Shown here one piece after another: positions 45,000-55,057 of a DNA stretch of 64,000 bases. Each line of letters begins with the position of its first letter. Position 1 is the stretch's first letter. Source of the DNA: Chaetoderma sp. LZ-2023a (taxonomy: Eukaryota; Mollusca; Caudofoveata; Chaetodermatida; Chaetodermatidae); NCBI GenBank assembly GCA_034401795.1, contig CM067369.1:140318496-140382495 (forward strand), read 5' to 3'. Position numbers and translations under genes: made by a program. The notes below the pieces were generated by a model, which saw only the letters and a list, made by a program, of their open reading frames with translations, made no database searches and was not told where the DNA came from.

Positions 45000-47080
45000 T
45001 GCGTTTACCTAACTACCTGAAAAATATGCCAGATAAAACTACAATAAGAGCATACGAAAATACAAGACGTAGAGGCAGGTAGATGAACTATTAAACATGG
45101 GGCTCCCGGTGGTACCACACAGACTCGTAGGTCCGCAGAGGTATCCCCGCAAGGGATGCTCCCGTGCACGAGACATAGCTATTTAACTTAATATAAGTTA
45201 TTATACCTCTAAGCTGAAAGGAAGATGGCTATCTCAGAAGAGAAGGTGATGTGCCTCAGGCGGGCACTACTCCTAGTGTTAGTTTGGGTGGGGAGTATTA
45301 TCCTGGCATGGACCGTCGTCGATGAATCCTTGCGAGAGGCAGGTGCCTCGCACGGGCCTCCATCTTGGGAAGGTGTCACCACGGCTTAAAGCGGGAGAAG
45401 AATAGTAGGCAAAGAGAGGCCCACTCTAATATTTCAAACAAAAATGCTGTAGAAAGAAAAGACCATACCTAGTGAGATTATGTCTATAGGGGTGCGTACT
45501 GTTTTACGTGAAGACAGAACGGAAGATTCCCGATGGATTCCTTCATTACTGTCTTATGTGATTGTTAATATGCTGAATTAGTAGTTGCCGCTTTATTTCT
45601 GCAGGCTTTCTGCTTTGCTTAATTCCGTTTAGTTGTTTTCTGAACAAGAATTAGTTTAGGCCGCAACTGGCCGATATCTACCTAGCTATTAGACATGGCT
45701 GTCATGGTGAACAGATGCCTGAGGACATCAAAACTGTAGACAGCGCTCATACATGTCACTTAGCGGGATCTCCGAACTGGGTGAGAATCCGGATATTCCG
45801 CTTTGCAACCACATGAAACATTACAGGACATGGTTTACATTTCACGGAAGCATTAATAGGCCATATCTCCTATCGTTATGGTGGGGGTAAGAGAGACGAA
45901 TGCACACCATAAATGTCCTTCCCGTAAGGGCGTGGCAGATCTGAATATCATGCCCAGATATTTTAACAGAATTCGGTGAGAATACGTATCTCGCCCTTCA
46001 CCGGGTCCTATGGAACTAACCGTTTACCTGTCGTTAGGTTTATATACAAGTTGCCAGATTTGCACTGCAGTGCTGGAGGGTTGTCAGTAAATAAGATAAT
46101 AATTAATACATATGTTTTCGCAGTGCTTTCCTACATTGGCTTAAAGTACTATCTACTAAGTATCCGAAGATACACGGGAGTGTGTATGTGATACCGCACT
46201 CTAGCCAATACTGCTCGGAAACCCCAATAGTTTCCCAGAATCGGATCAGCCCATGGTGCAGATAGGGACGTCCAAACAAAAAAGAATATGAAGAGAGACA
46301 AAATCTTGGAGTTATGAGTCTGACTGGAGTGCGGGGCTAGATTATCGCACTGCCGGAAGAGAAGAATATATTACAGTATGTAATGAAGAAAGTGTCTCTA
46401 ATCATTTTGAACCTATCCTATTGAGCTGAAAAGATTAGTCGGTAGCATGCCGGGCTAGACAGAGTTATAGCATGGACAGCAACTTCAGTGAAAAATTGTT
46501 GGTGGCGGGAGAAAATGTTGTATATATAAATGTTGCTGTCTAGTGTTTCCTACATGCACTGCATTCCTATATTTCCTATAACTTAAGCAAAACAATTTAA
46601 CGGATGGCCACTGGCCATATACCTACGTAATCTAACCAGAACAAACAATACGGTGGCAATGATTAAGATATATATATATATATAGTAATACAGGTTGACG
46701 AACCTACTATAGTGCGGTTAGCAACACATTGAGGAAAATGAAAATAACCATTTAACAAATACAGAACTTATAACTATTGGTCCTAAGACCGTTACGGTTC
46801 CTTTTAGTCATCAGAACCATTAATACGGATACAAGATAATTAACAAAACTTATAATTAAACGGTGAAGTATAGTTACTTGAATACTTGGTAGTCATTCCC
46901 AAGTTAGGCTATCGTGTTACTGAAATTGAGACGTAGATCTGTAGTCGACGTAAGATGATGCGCTCTCTGGAAACTGGAAATTTCCCGCAGGGTGCTTCCC
47001 GCAAGCTGTTTTCCGCAAACAAGAGTTCCGCAAGAACACTCATGGTGGGAGTACATTGCTTAGTGCTGTAGGCCTAATAG
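45000..47080. other. Intergenic, no gene recognised
   Basis: No frame over about 75 codons and no domain. Features are a short (TA)n at 46668-46684 and a cluster of 'ttcccgcaa'/'ttccgcaa' words at 46978-47035 just before the next frame. Confidence 0.45.
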
Positions 47081-47612
47081 AATGGCTAACGAGCAGTCAG
47101 TAAAAGATAAGATAGTACTATGTAGTGAAGAAAGATCCCATACACCGATGGCACGGATGGAAGGTGCAAACAACCCATCACAAGCGGGGGTTGTCAGAGG
47201 CAAATGAAGATACAAAAGAGAGCTTCACGGTGCTAGGTACGTCAACCAGCTCTGAAGACGCACCGGGCAGAGTTTACTTGCTGCGGTCGAAAGTCGAAAG
47301 AACTGCCACGATGTGTACGGCGGCGATCGAAATGCCACTTTTAGGCATGGCCGGCAGATCTGGCGAGTCATCCATCAAAGAACATCCTGCCTCTACATCT
47401 GTAGATTCACATATTCAGGACGCAAAGGCCTCACCGCAAGTTTATGTTCTGAATGTAGATGTAGTATTCGTGAACGGTTATCGAAGTTCCAAATTACTCC
47501 CGCAGATGGGGAGTTACAAAATTGCTTCTACTGCGGTGGGTTGGCTACTGGTAGCTACGGAAACGCAACGGAAACTGAAGTCATATGCGTAATATCTGTC
47601 GATCGCAGCTAG
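47081..47612 (+). pseudogene. Broken frame with a CFYCGG motif
   Basis: An ATG at 47081 opens 'MANEQSVKDKIVLCSEERSH', closing after about 40 codons. A second register (47125-47592, 155 codons) continues with Ser/Thr-rich text. A third (47313-47612) ends with 'CSECRCSIRERLSKFQITPA' and 'GELQNCFYCGGLATG'. The CFYCGG with a preceding acidic/hydrophobic strand recalls the zinc-binding core of BIR (inhibitor-of-apoptosis) domains, but the spacing is short and the downstream Trp and His are not found. I treat it as a frameshifted, unassigned gene. Confidence 0.3.
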
Positions 47613-47670
47613 TACAGGTCCAACCTGTTCGCCCCCTGGCCGAGGATGCTCTCGATCACTGGATCGCTTC

Positions 47671-47816
47671 TCCTTTTATACTCTCCATGGCGTCACAGGC
47701 GCAGGCTTCATCCAATCATCGTTCTAGCAACAGCCAATCAGCACACAGCTAATAATAACGTCGTCGAATGATCTAGAACATTCTAGAAGCTTTATGTCCA
47801 CGTGGTTATGACGTCA
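47671..47816 (-). promoter_or_regulatory. Minus-strand promoter: CRE, heat-shock element, CCAAT boxes, TATA
   Basis: Reading the minus strand: TGACGTCA (47816-47809), a three-unit heat-shock element AGAACATTCTAGAAG (the palindromic nGAAnnTTCnnGAAn at 47775-47789), two inverted CCAAT boxes (about 47734 and 47713), 'gtgacgcc' (about 47690) and TATAAAAGG (47680-47672). Order and distances suit a strong inducible RNA polymerase II promoter. No long minus frame follows; the transcript would run antisense to the 47081-47612 frame. Confidence 0.5.
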
Positions 47817-47819
47817 AGG

Positions 47820-48807
47820 CAATATTTTGAAGATAATCAAGAAGAGTTTTCCTGGATAACTCAGCCACTTCTCAACCGATTTTGAAATGGTTTACAAATT
47901 TAGAAAGGCTGTCGAATTCTGGTCTTGATCAATGCCAGATATAACGGAAAGAGCCACTCAATAAGAATTACAGAGTACCAGCTCGGTACACTATAAGTGC
48001 CATCCTATCTAGGTCACAACTACGCGCTCCATAGAAACAGCGTCCCGGCGCGCGCATGCGCATAATGCGTTTTAACGAACTTAGTCATTTTTTGACATGC
48101 TCTCTCTCTCCCATAGGCTTATATACGCTTATAGCTCTCCCCTGAGGGGCGTGTTCAGAAAACGAATCCTAGACGGAGGGGGGGGGGGGAGGGGGTGCGT
48201 ACTCAGCTTAGCTGGTACGGCCGATACCCGACTGGTCGATCCGAACTACACCACCCCCTCCTAGTTTGACATCGATGGCAAATGATCGTGCATGGCGGAA
48301 CGACGCATGGACGTACGCTAGGCGGGAATCATAGACTTCCCAGGTAAGTGCGTGGCCGGAGAGGAGTAGTGACGCATAGACGCATATTCAAAAGACAGAG
48401 CACATAGGGGTGCCAAGAAGAGGGGGAGGCACACTTTTAGTTTTCAATTCTTGACCTGGAATTATTTGTCCAGGCCTTTCTTTTTGTTGTGGTCTTTTTA
48501 TTATTAATATTACGGTGCGTGCCATAATTTTATTTAGTATATAATCCTAAACAATAGCTCGCATGGGTGTTCCCATTAGTGCATATAATCATAATCTCTG
48601 CAAAGAACAACCAAGCTCCAACGTGCCACAATTTAAATTTAAATATATATAAAAAATATAATAACAAAAGGACAAGGTATAAAAATATTACCTATGTAAC
48701 ATACCCTTATGAGGTATGTTTTTATTAATCACACCGAATTACTTGCATACCCCGGGTAAATAAACGGGCATGCAACACGTATCACCAAGTATTATTATTA
48801 TTATATA
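47820..48807. other. Intergenic, no gene recognised
   Basis: It includes a G-rich run (about 48178-48197) and a GC-rich alternating stretch 'cggcgcgcgcatgcgcat' (about 48045-48062). There are no coding signals. Confidence 0.45.
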
Positions 48808-50454
48808 CACCTGTGCAAAAGTTAAGCACCACCCTATTTTTACGCACATGCGAGGGTATATTCATGTGCTATGAAGAAAGCAATAGCATAAACATTTATG
48901 TACCCATCCATCTTAGTGCAAGAGGTAATAATGCAACTAGAGGAATGCTGATTATGATTGTGGGGAAACACTGTATGTTTTTGTTTGAACTTGAAAACGA
49001 GGCCTGAATATGGTTACGTTGACACAACTGACAACTATTGCCCTACAGTTGACACACGTGGCTAGATTGTCATTAATGGTGTCTGAAAACGAAGTTTAAC
49101 ATCTGTGCACGAGTTTGAGACTGTCATTATTAATACCGGGTATATCCACCTTGTACCTGGATGACGGCCTGGACACGACGTCTCATGCTGGTCACCAACC
49201 GACTGATACGCCATTGTGGTATTCGTTGCCATTCAAGATGGAGTGCGTCTGTTAATTCCTGTAGGTTCTGCACAGGAGGATCCCTCCTTCTCACCATGTT
49301 TCCCGGAATGTCCCAGATATGCTCAATAGGGTTCATGTCAGGGCTCCTTGCTGGCCATGGTAGGGTTTCGATGGCATTCTGGCGGAGGTATTCATGCACA
49401 GCTCTAGCACGATGTGGTCGGGCGTTGTCATCCATGAATATAGGGTGGGTTCCAGGTGCATGATTTACAAAATGAGGGACCACAACTCTATCCAGTATGG
49501 AATCTTGATATCTTTGTCCATTTAGTGTTCCAGGTACAGTCAACAGATCCAGCTTACAATCAAATGAGATGCACCCCCATATCATAACGGAACCTCCACC
49601 AAATGGAACTTCTTCCATGATGTTACGTTGGTCGTACGCCGTGCGTCTGCACCTCCATACACGAGTTCGACCATCTGTGGCATGAAGCAGGAACCGACTT
49701 TCATCGGACCAGTGTACCCGTCTCCAGGATCTCATGTTCCAGTGTCTTCTTTCGTTGCACCACCTCAGACGCTCCTCTTTGTGGTGTGCAGTGAGGAGAG
49801 GACGTCTGACAGGTCTCCTAGCTTTCATGCCAGCAGCCTTTTGACGGTAGACATTGACACTCTATTGCGCGTTTCCCATTGCTGGCTGAGCACTCTGCTG
49901 TTGGTGAATGGAGATCTCCTAACAAGGCGTACTAGGGCTCGATCATCACGGGCAGTAGTCTTCTCCGGTCTTCCAGATCTAGGCCTGTCCTTCACCTCGT
50001 TAGTTTGCCCATGTTTTGAAATGAAACGACTGATTACAGTATGGTTAATGTTCAGCTGTCTGCCAATCTCTCTGCATGACATACCAGTGGTATGCATGCC
50101 TATGATTTGCCATTTCACACGATCACTTAACCTTCGTCTTGCCATAGCGGTTCACAATCAAGAGCTAATTCTCTCTGTACAAATAAACCACGGTCATGAA
50201 CACAAAATTCCTAATCTTGTCGCCTAAATCTGTATGTAATGTTCTACACCTCAAACTGGACTTTTACATAACTGAACACGTGTGCTGTTTCCCGCCACGC
50301 ACGGACATCAAGCGGCGTGAAGTCATGCATGCATGTGCATTTCGTACTTGGAATTATGTCAGCTAACGCGGGGACAAAAAGTATGGCAGCCTAGTTGTAC
50401 CATCATGTTTCTACGTTCTATTGTTTTTGCTGGTGCTTAACTTTTGCACAGGTG
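48808..50454 (-). mobile_element. Tc1/mariner transposon copy 2
   Basis: The ends are the same as copy 1 (CACCTGTGCAAAAGTTAAGC and complement), with flanking TA (48806-48807 and 50455-50456). Length is 1647 bp. It differs from copy 1 by about 1-2% and an 8-bp deletion inside the transposase. The target is AT-rich, 'attattattattatata'. Confidence 0.94.
49130..50145 (-). pseudogene. Tc1 transposase (DD34E), copy 2, one frameshift
   Basis: The DNA-binding part (49825-50145, 106 codons) has 'GMSCREIGRQLNINHTVIS' and 'DRPRSGRPEK'. The catalytic part (49130-49828, 232 codons) is fully open with 'RVHWSDESRFLLHATDG', 'FMDDNARPHRARAV' and 'DMNPIEHIWD', the DD34E triad intact. The two frames overlap by an ATGA at the 8-bp deletion, so a single frame break separates an otherwise complete enzyme. 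Copy 1 has a break at the same place with a different length. Confidence 0.92.
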
Positions 50455-50915
50455 TATATATATCTAAAATATCTATTTGCGGTCTGGCCTTGCGGGTCCG
50501 CAACGGGCAGCTCTCGATGACCCCATATCCGTCCTTGCATCTAAGACAGGAAGAAAATTAATAAGAAAAATAAGATATATAATAATAATAATAATAATTT
50601 AAAACTGGTTTATCAGGCAGCCTCAGCGCGGCTGAGACTGCATGATGGGATTGTGACGTTATTGCCCTGCCGGAGGTTGTATTCTTTCAGTCGCGCATGA
50701 CGTCCTTATAACTTTAGAACCTGCAGTGCTCATTTTGTATGAGACACAACCGGACACCTAAAGTGTGCGGCTGTGTAGGATAACTGTAGTCATCCTAGGG
50801 CCGGGATTCAATTGATTTAACATATATAATAAGAAGAACAGTATGTCAAAAATAAAGTAATAATTAACACATTTCCACGAATCGCCTATTAACATTTCTG
50901 CTGAATTACACATGA
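50455..50915. other. 3' flank of the 441-codon frame
   Basis: AT-rich with a short (ATA)n at about 50578-50597. An AATAAA-like word for the minus-strand gene is not obvious. No other gene. Confidence 0.4.
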
Positions 50916-52241
50916 TTACACCTCAGCAGCGAAATTTCCCCATTGAGTTTGGGTCCCGCGACTAACGGTAGTAGGTTGCGGTGAATGCACTGTCATTGCT
51001 GAAATGCTCTCATCATTATTATTATTGGCACTGTCCGAAACATCCGAAGTGATGGTGGCGGAAATATGGGCATCCATGATGTCCCTCACAGTTACCGCTG
51101 GTTCCAGGATATCCATCCGTGTAGCAGCAGCGGTACTAGTAGTTTCCAATGTTGCTGATGGGGTGGAGACGGGAGCTGACGTGATGATGCTGGTTGTAGC
51201 TGGCGTGGTGGTGGCTGTAGTTGTCGTGGTGAAGGCGGGAAGCTGTAACGTCGGCTGTAGACATGATGTGGGAACGGATACGGCAGGAGACGACATCTTT
51301 CGGAACTTAGCGTACTTTAGAAGACAACTAGCAGTAATGTTCGGTACGGGATGGATATCCTGTGTGTGGGCGATCCGTTTCTTTCCCGCGTATGGACGTT
51401 CTGGCGTGGTTCCCTTCCTGACTGCTGGGTCAGAAAGGTGAGAAGGCGGATGCTGAATAACACGGGTCGGAGTTACGCTGATTGTCACAGGCTGCGATGG
51501 TCCCGGTCCTTCGTCTATGGTAAGCTCTGGTGGAGATGGAGACTGCGGATAACTGGAAATGTGTATCCCTGCAGGTGTCGGAATCACCACTGAGATTGGC
51601 TGACTGGCTGTCACTGTCTGTACTTCTACGGTGGATGGTGTGTTAACCGTGACTGACTGGCTAGTAACTGGTGCGGGAGCCATCACACTGGATTTTACGG
51701 GAGATTTCTGCTTCCTACTTTGCGTCAGGACCGGTGTGGATGAAGTGATAGGTAGAGGCGAAACATTTCCAGACACGACTGCGGGCAGAATTGCGCGTCT
51801 GGCTGTCAGTACGTTACTTGCTGTAGCCACGGGAAGACGATGTCCAACGGGATATCTATGCATGGTGTTTTTCGTGCAGGCCATTTTCTTGGTTGGGAGA
51901 CCCTTGACCGGGAGCCGAGATTCGAAGCAGGTAAACAGAACGGCATGATCCTCATTCTCTTCCCCAGGAACTAACGTCACTTCCAACACATGATGATGAT
52001 GCTGAAGCGTGTGAGTGATGCCGTAGCGTGTAGCAGTGTAGAGGTACTGGCACATCACACAAAAGGCTGATTGAAAGAGATGATCCTTATTAATATGAAG
52101 GGTGCGGTCGGATGTCCTAGTGAAAGTTCTGGTACATGGCTCTCCGCTAGTAAACAATGAGTTACACGGGAACCACTTCGGAACTGGCACCGATTCGTTG
52201 TCGGAGGAATCCGACAACGCGAGATCTTCAAGAGGTGACAT
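50916..52241 (-). CDS. C2H2-like, Ser/Thr/Pro-rich protein, 441 codons, unknown function
   Basis: This is the longest intact frame in the window that is not explained by a transposon domain. Residues 1-20 are acidic/Ser-rich. Residues 25-85 hold two candidate zinc-binding units: 'CTRTFTRTSDRTLHINKDH' and 'CVMCQYLYTATRYGITHTLQ' followed by HHHH, giving C-x2-C-x12-H and further His. Residues 120-440 are low-complexity Ser/Thr/Pro/Val with poly-Thr near residue 350. A nuclear DNA- or RNA-binding protein is possible. ATG 52241 is chosen because it begins the frame about 200 bp below the CRE/TATA promoter at 52437-52461. It could equally be an accessory or gag-like frame of the retroelement that lies just upstream. 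No family was recognised. Confidence 0.55.
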   Translation of the reverse strand: MSPLEDLALSDSSDNESVPVPKWFPCNSLFTSGEPCTRTFTRTSDRTLHINKDHLFQSAFCVMCQYLYTATRYGITHTLQHHHHVLEVTLVPGEENEDHAVLFTCFESRLPVKGLPTKKMACTKNTMHRYPVGHRLPVATASNVLTARRAILPAVVSGNVSPLPITSSTPVLTQSRKQKSPVKSSVMAPAPVTSQSVTVNTPSTVEVQTVTASQPISVVIPTPAGIHISSYPQSPSPPELTIDEGPGPSQPVTISVTPTRVIQHPPSHLSDPAVRKGTTPERPYAGKKRIAHTQDIHPVPNITASCLLKYAKFRKMSSPAVSVPTSCLQPTLQLPAFTTTTTATTTPATTSIITSAPVSTPSATLETTSTAAATRMDILEPAVTVRDIMDAHISATITSDVSDSANNNNDESISAMTVHSPQPTTVSRGTQTQWGNFAAEV

Positions 52242-52436
52242 CTCATTCCCGCATGGTAGTTAGTTGTGGGAACTTTATTCAAAACCTAATGCCCTATCTC
52301 TTCATGGTTTAGACCTTTCCAGGCCAAATATAATAACAAAATAAGAAGAAGAAAAACAGCAGAATCTAGACTAATGCTATGTTCTTCCCTAGTGTCGAGT
52401 TTTGATGGGAAGACACAGTTTCAGAGCGCGCTTCCT

Positions 52437-52461
52437 CCTTTTATACTATTTGGTGACGTCA
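52437..52461 (-). promoter_or_regulatory. CRE plus TATA promoter upstream of the 441-codon frame
   Basis: On the minus strand a perfect TGACGTCA (52461-52454) is followed 8 bp later by TATAAAAGG (52445-52437) and then 'aggaagcg'. The frame at 52241 starts about 165 bp past the expected start site. The promoter at 47671-47690 has the same core wording ('cctgtgacg', 'agtataaaagga', 'gaagcg'). Confidence 0.6.
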
Positions 52462-53339
52462 CAGGCGGCGGATGACCACACCTAAAAAGTTTTACAGGTG
52501 ATTCGGTCATTCTTATGTGAATATTTCCTTGCTTTTCGCCTGGACGTCTTAGGAGTAATTCCTCCCATATGAGGGGAGTAGTTGTAACTATAGGAAGAAT
52601 GGCTCGTTAAACCTGTCTTTATTTCGCACATTTAACAGCCTCCAATCAACATAGAAACGCGGTACTACTTTATCCCTGTGGCACCTCACCTTTTAATTAG
52701 CGTGAGGCGGTTTTCCAGGTTGGATGCTTATAAATTTGCCTATCCGAATTTTAGGCTGGGGCGCCTGATGCGGTGGACTCACCCTCGCTACTCCTCCATC
52801 ACGCTGTGGTAGTTTTTGGGCGCTCTTTTGTTTAAAGCGTTTGATCCAACTCACTGGAAATAGTAGTAAATGTCACGTGGCTCTAAAAAGCACATGGTTG
52901 ATCGGAAACGTGTATGCTGTCTATGGTGACAGGCAAAAAAAAATTATGTTGCTGAGATGCAGTCTGGTGCAGAGGCGAGTGATAAAAATATATATGTTAT
53001 ATCAAGCTCTTTATAATGTCCCATATTTGCGCGAGTTCTTTAACATGCGTCTTGGTAAGTGTATGTAATAGGTAGTTCTCAGTCCGTGTTGATTATAGAC
53101 TGGAACGCATGGGAGAGAATTTGTGAAATTCTCTCTGTGATTTTACTGCAGGATTTTTGATGCCGCTTTACCGGCCCGTGCGCTAATGATTTGTAGCATG
53201 GTAGAGCAGTTGTTCTCTTAATCAAAACTTTAAGAGTAAAGTTGCAAGTAATTTTTTGAGTAGTTTAAACAGTTCTATTCATGCGGTAGATCAATGTTAC
53301 TGATCCCATCAAGATAGCTGTGTTTTCTGAGCGGGAGGG

Positions 53340-54180
53340 ATGGCCAAGCATTCTCCTCGATGGGTAGAACTAGCTCCGTCCCGGCTTAGACCAAACACAT
53401 TGGTACCATCTTTAGTAATGGCTAAATTACAGTACAACTTGCAAACATGTGTGCCACAATTTTTACGATTACAATGCCGTCGTTCGGAGATTGTGAATAC
53501 AGTCAACCTGAGTGTCTGTGTTTCTGTCATGTTGGTGATTTGAATCTGTTATGCGTGGCTGGTTCTCTGCGGATGGTACTTGCGCTGTGGTGAGGAGGAT
53601 GCATTTATGGCCACCGGGTGCGTGAGGTGGGAGGGAGAGGTGGCGAGAATGTCAACTTTATCGAACCCTGAGGGTATTTCACTCTGTAAGCCCGTGGGCG
53701 GGACGGCGTTACTTTAGAGCGAAGATGACCTGTTGGATGCTGTCATAACTTTGATCAAACCATTGTCGAATTCAACTTTTTGGTAGTAAAATCCTACTCG
53801 TGACTGATGACAATGCGGGCATCTTGCTCTCTTAATAATATTGACTGTTATTACGTGTAGATGAAGTATGTAGTTTAGCTGTTACCATACTACGTCGGGA
53901 GAAAGGGGTAGGGGAGGACGCTGGACAAACGTCTCTCCCGTGACATGTACTGTAGATGGCTGTGGTGCATTCCTGATATCCATATGACCAGTTCTCCCAT
54001 AACTGGATAAGAAGGTGTGTGCGGGAGATTTGTTGGCTGCTGTCTGTTGATGATAATGCTGTTGACGGGATGTCCGGGCTGCTGTATGATGCTAATGTTA
54101 TAGGCGAAGTGGGCACATTCCAGTTTTTCACGCTGGTGAATGCCAAGTCTGTTGTTATTTATGGGAGATGTAGTCTGCGG
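53340..54180 (-). other. Gypsy 3' noncoding region with repeated 'ctcccgc' words
   Basis: It lies below the post-integrase coding region and is alignable to 60740-61440 in patches. It is rich in 'tctcccg'/'cgggaga' words and has no credible frame. It probably includes the 3' long terminal repeat, but termini could not be defined because the 5' repeat is missing. Confidence 0.45.
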
Positions 54181-54215
54181 GAGGTATTACTCCTCCCGCA
54201 GTTCTGTGCGGGAGG
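54175..54215. repeat. Triple-arm hairpin CTGCGGGAGG
   Basis: 'ctgcgggagg' (about 54176-54185) is followed by its complement 'cctcccgcag' (about 54193-54202) and again by 'tgcgggagg' (about 54207-54215). The middle arm can pair perfectly with either neighbour, giving two mutually exclusive stems of 9-10 bp. Confidence 0.7.
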
Positions 54216-54504
54216 AATTTGTTGCGGGAACATTTATGTCTTTACCGGTAATTAATTAAGACCGGTAGGTGCTGCTAAATGCTGTTGTTGCCGATGTTGA
54301 ATGTCTCCGTTATGCTGAGTATAACTGAGCAAGTCTGTGATATAGGCGCAATGATGAATTGACGTATCCAGTTCTGAAGGTAGGTGTGTTCCTTGTAAGT
54401 GTTGATGTTCTGTCAGTTGTGTGATGTTCTGACTGCTCGCGGGGGAGTATGGTAGGCCTATTGGATGGGGCGGCCTGTGGATCAGGGGATGTTGTCATCT
54501 CCCG

Positions 54505-55057
54505 TTACACGACGGTTGGTGTCCTGTCATAGATTTTAGACACCGGGAAAATTCGAGCCGGGAGTCTGCTGAACAGGCTGCTTCCCTGCCCACCACGGGG
54601 GGAAGGGGGGGGGGTGAGGAGGAGGGGTGTAATGTTGGTCGGTGCGATCCGGAATGCCACCTCCTCTGTTACAGCAGTCTCTCTCATACCTGAAGATTGA
54701 CGGTCAACAGATGATGAGTGGAGTGTGAACTGGACTGGGCTGGTGATGTCCGAACTTGGTGTGTAGATAAGTGACGTGAATTGGAGTGGTGGCGTGGTGG
54801 GACTTTCTGAGAGGGCGTCCCTTGGGGGGATTGTAGTTTCACAATTTTGGGAATTGGTCGGGTACACCTTGTTGTACGGTTCTGCGGTTCTAGACACGCC
54901 AAGGCTTCATCCAGCCTCTTCACTTTCATGCTATTCACCACATGTTCCACCCCACAGGAAGCATGACTTGGGTCAGCCTCAGCCTCCGCTTGTGGTAACT
55001 CTATGATGGGGGGGGGGGTTGTGTGCATAGCATGAAGTGGGTGGGAGTGGAAAGAGA
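54505..55057 (-). pseudogene. Conserved post-integrase coding region, left copy
   Basis: Two overlapping minus frames (54684-55028 and 54505-54897) follow the integrase stop. They share with the right arm 'ASCGVEHVVNSMKVKRLDEA' (right: CGVEHVINSMEVSRLDEA), 'LHSSSVDRQSSGMRETA' (right: LHSSSVDCQSSDMRESA) and the C-terminus 'KIYDRTPTVV' (right: KNYDRVPTVV). Differences cluster at third codon positions, which suggests selection on protein in the ancestor. It could be a C-terminal extension of Pol or an extra frame. I recognise no domain. Confidence 0.5.

Noticed and set aside
39700-47080. Integrated large DNA virus or giant transposon, considered because of the anonymous 7-kb stretch
   Set aside because: No long frames, no capsid, polymerase or packaging motifs are visible.
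51004-51441. Plus-strand frames of 80-145 codons across 51004-51948
   Set aside because: They are antisense to the intact 441-codon frame and reflect its low-complexity Ser/Thr/Pro codons.
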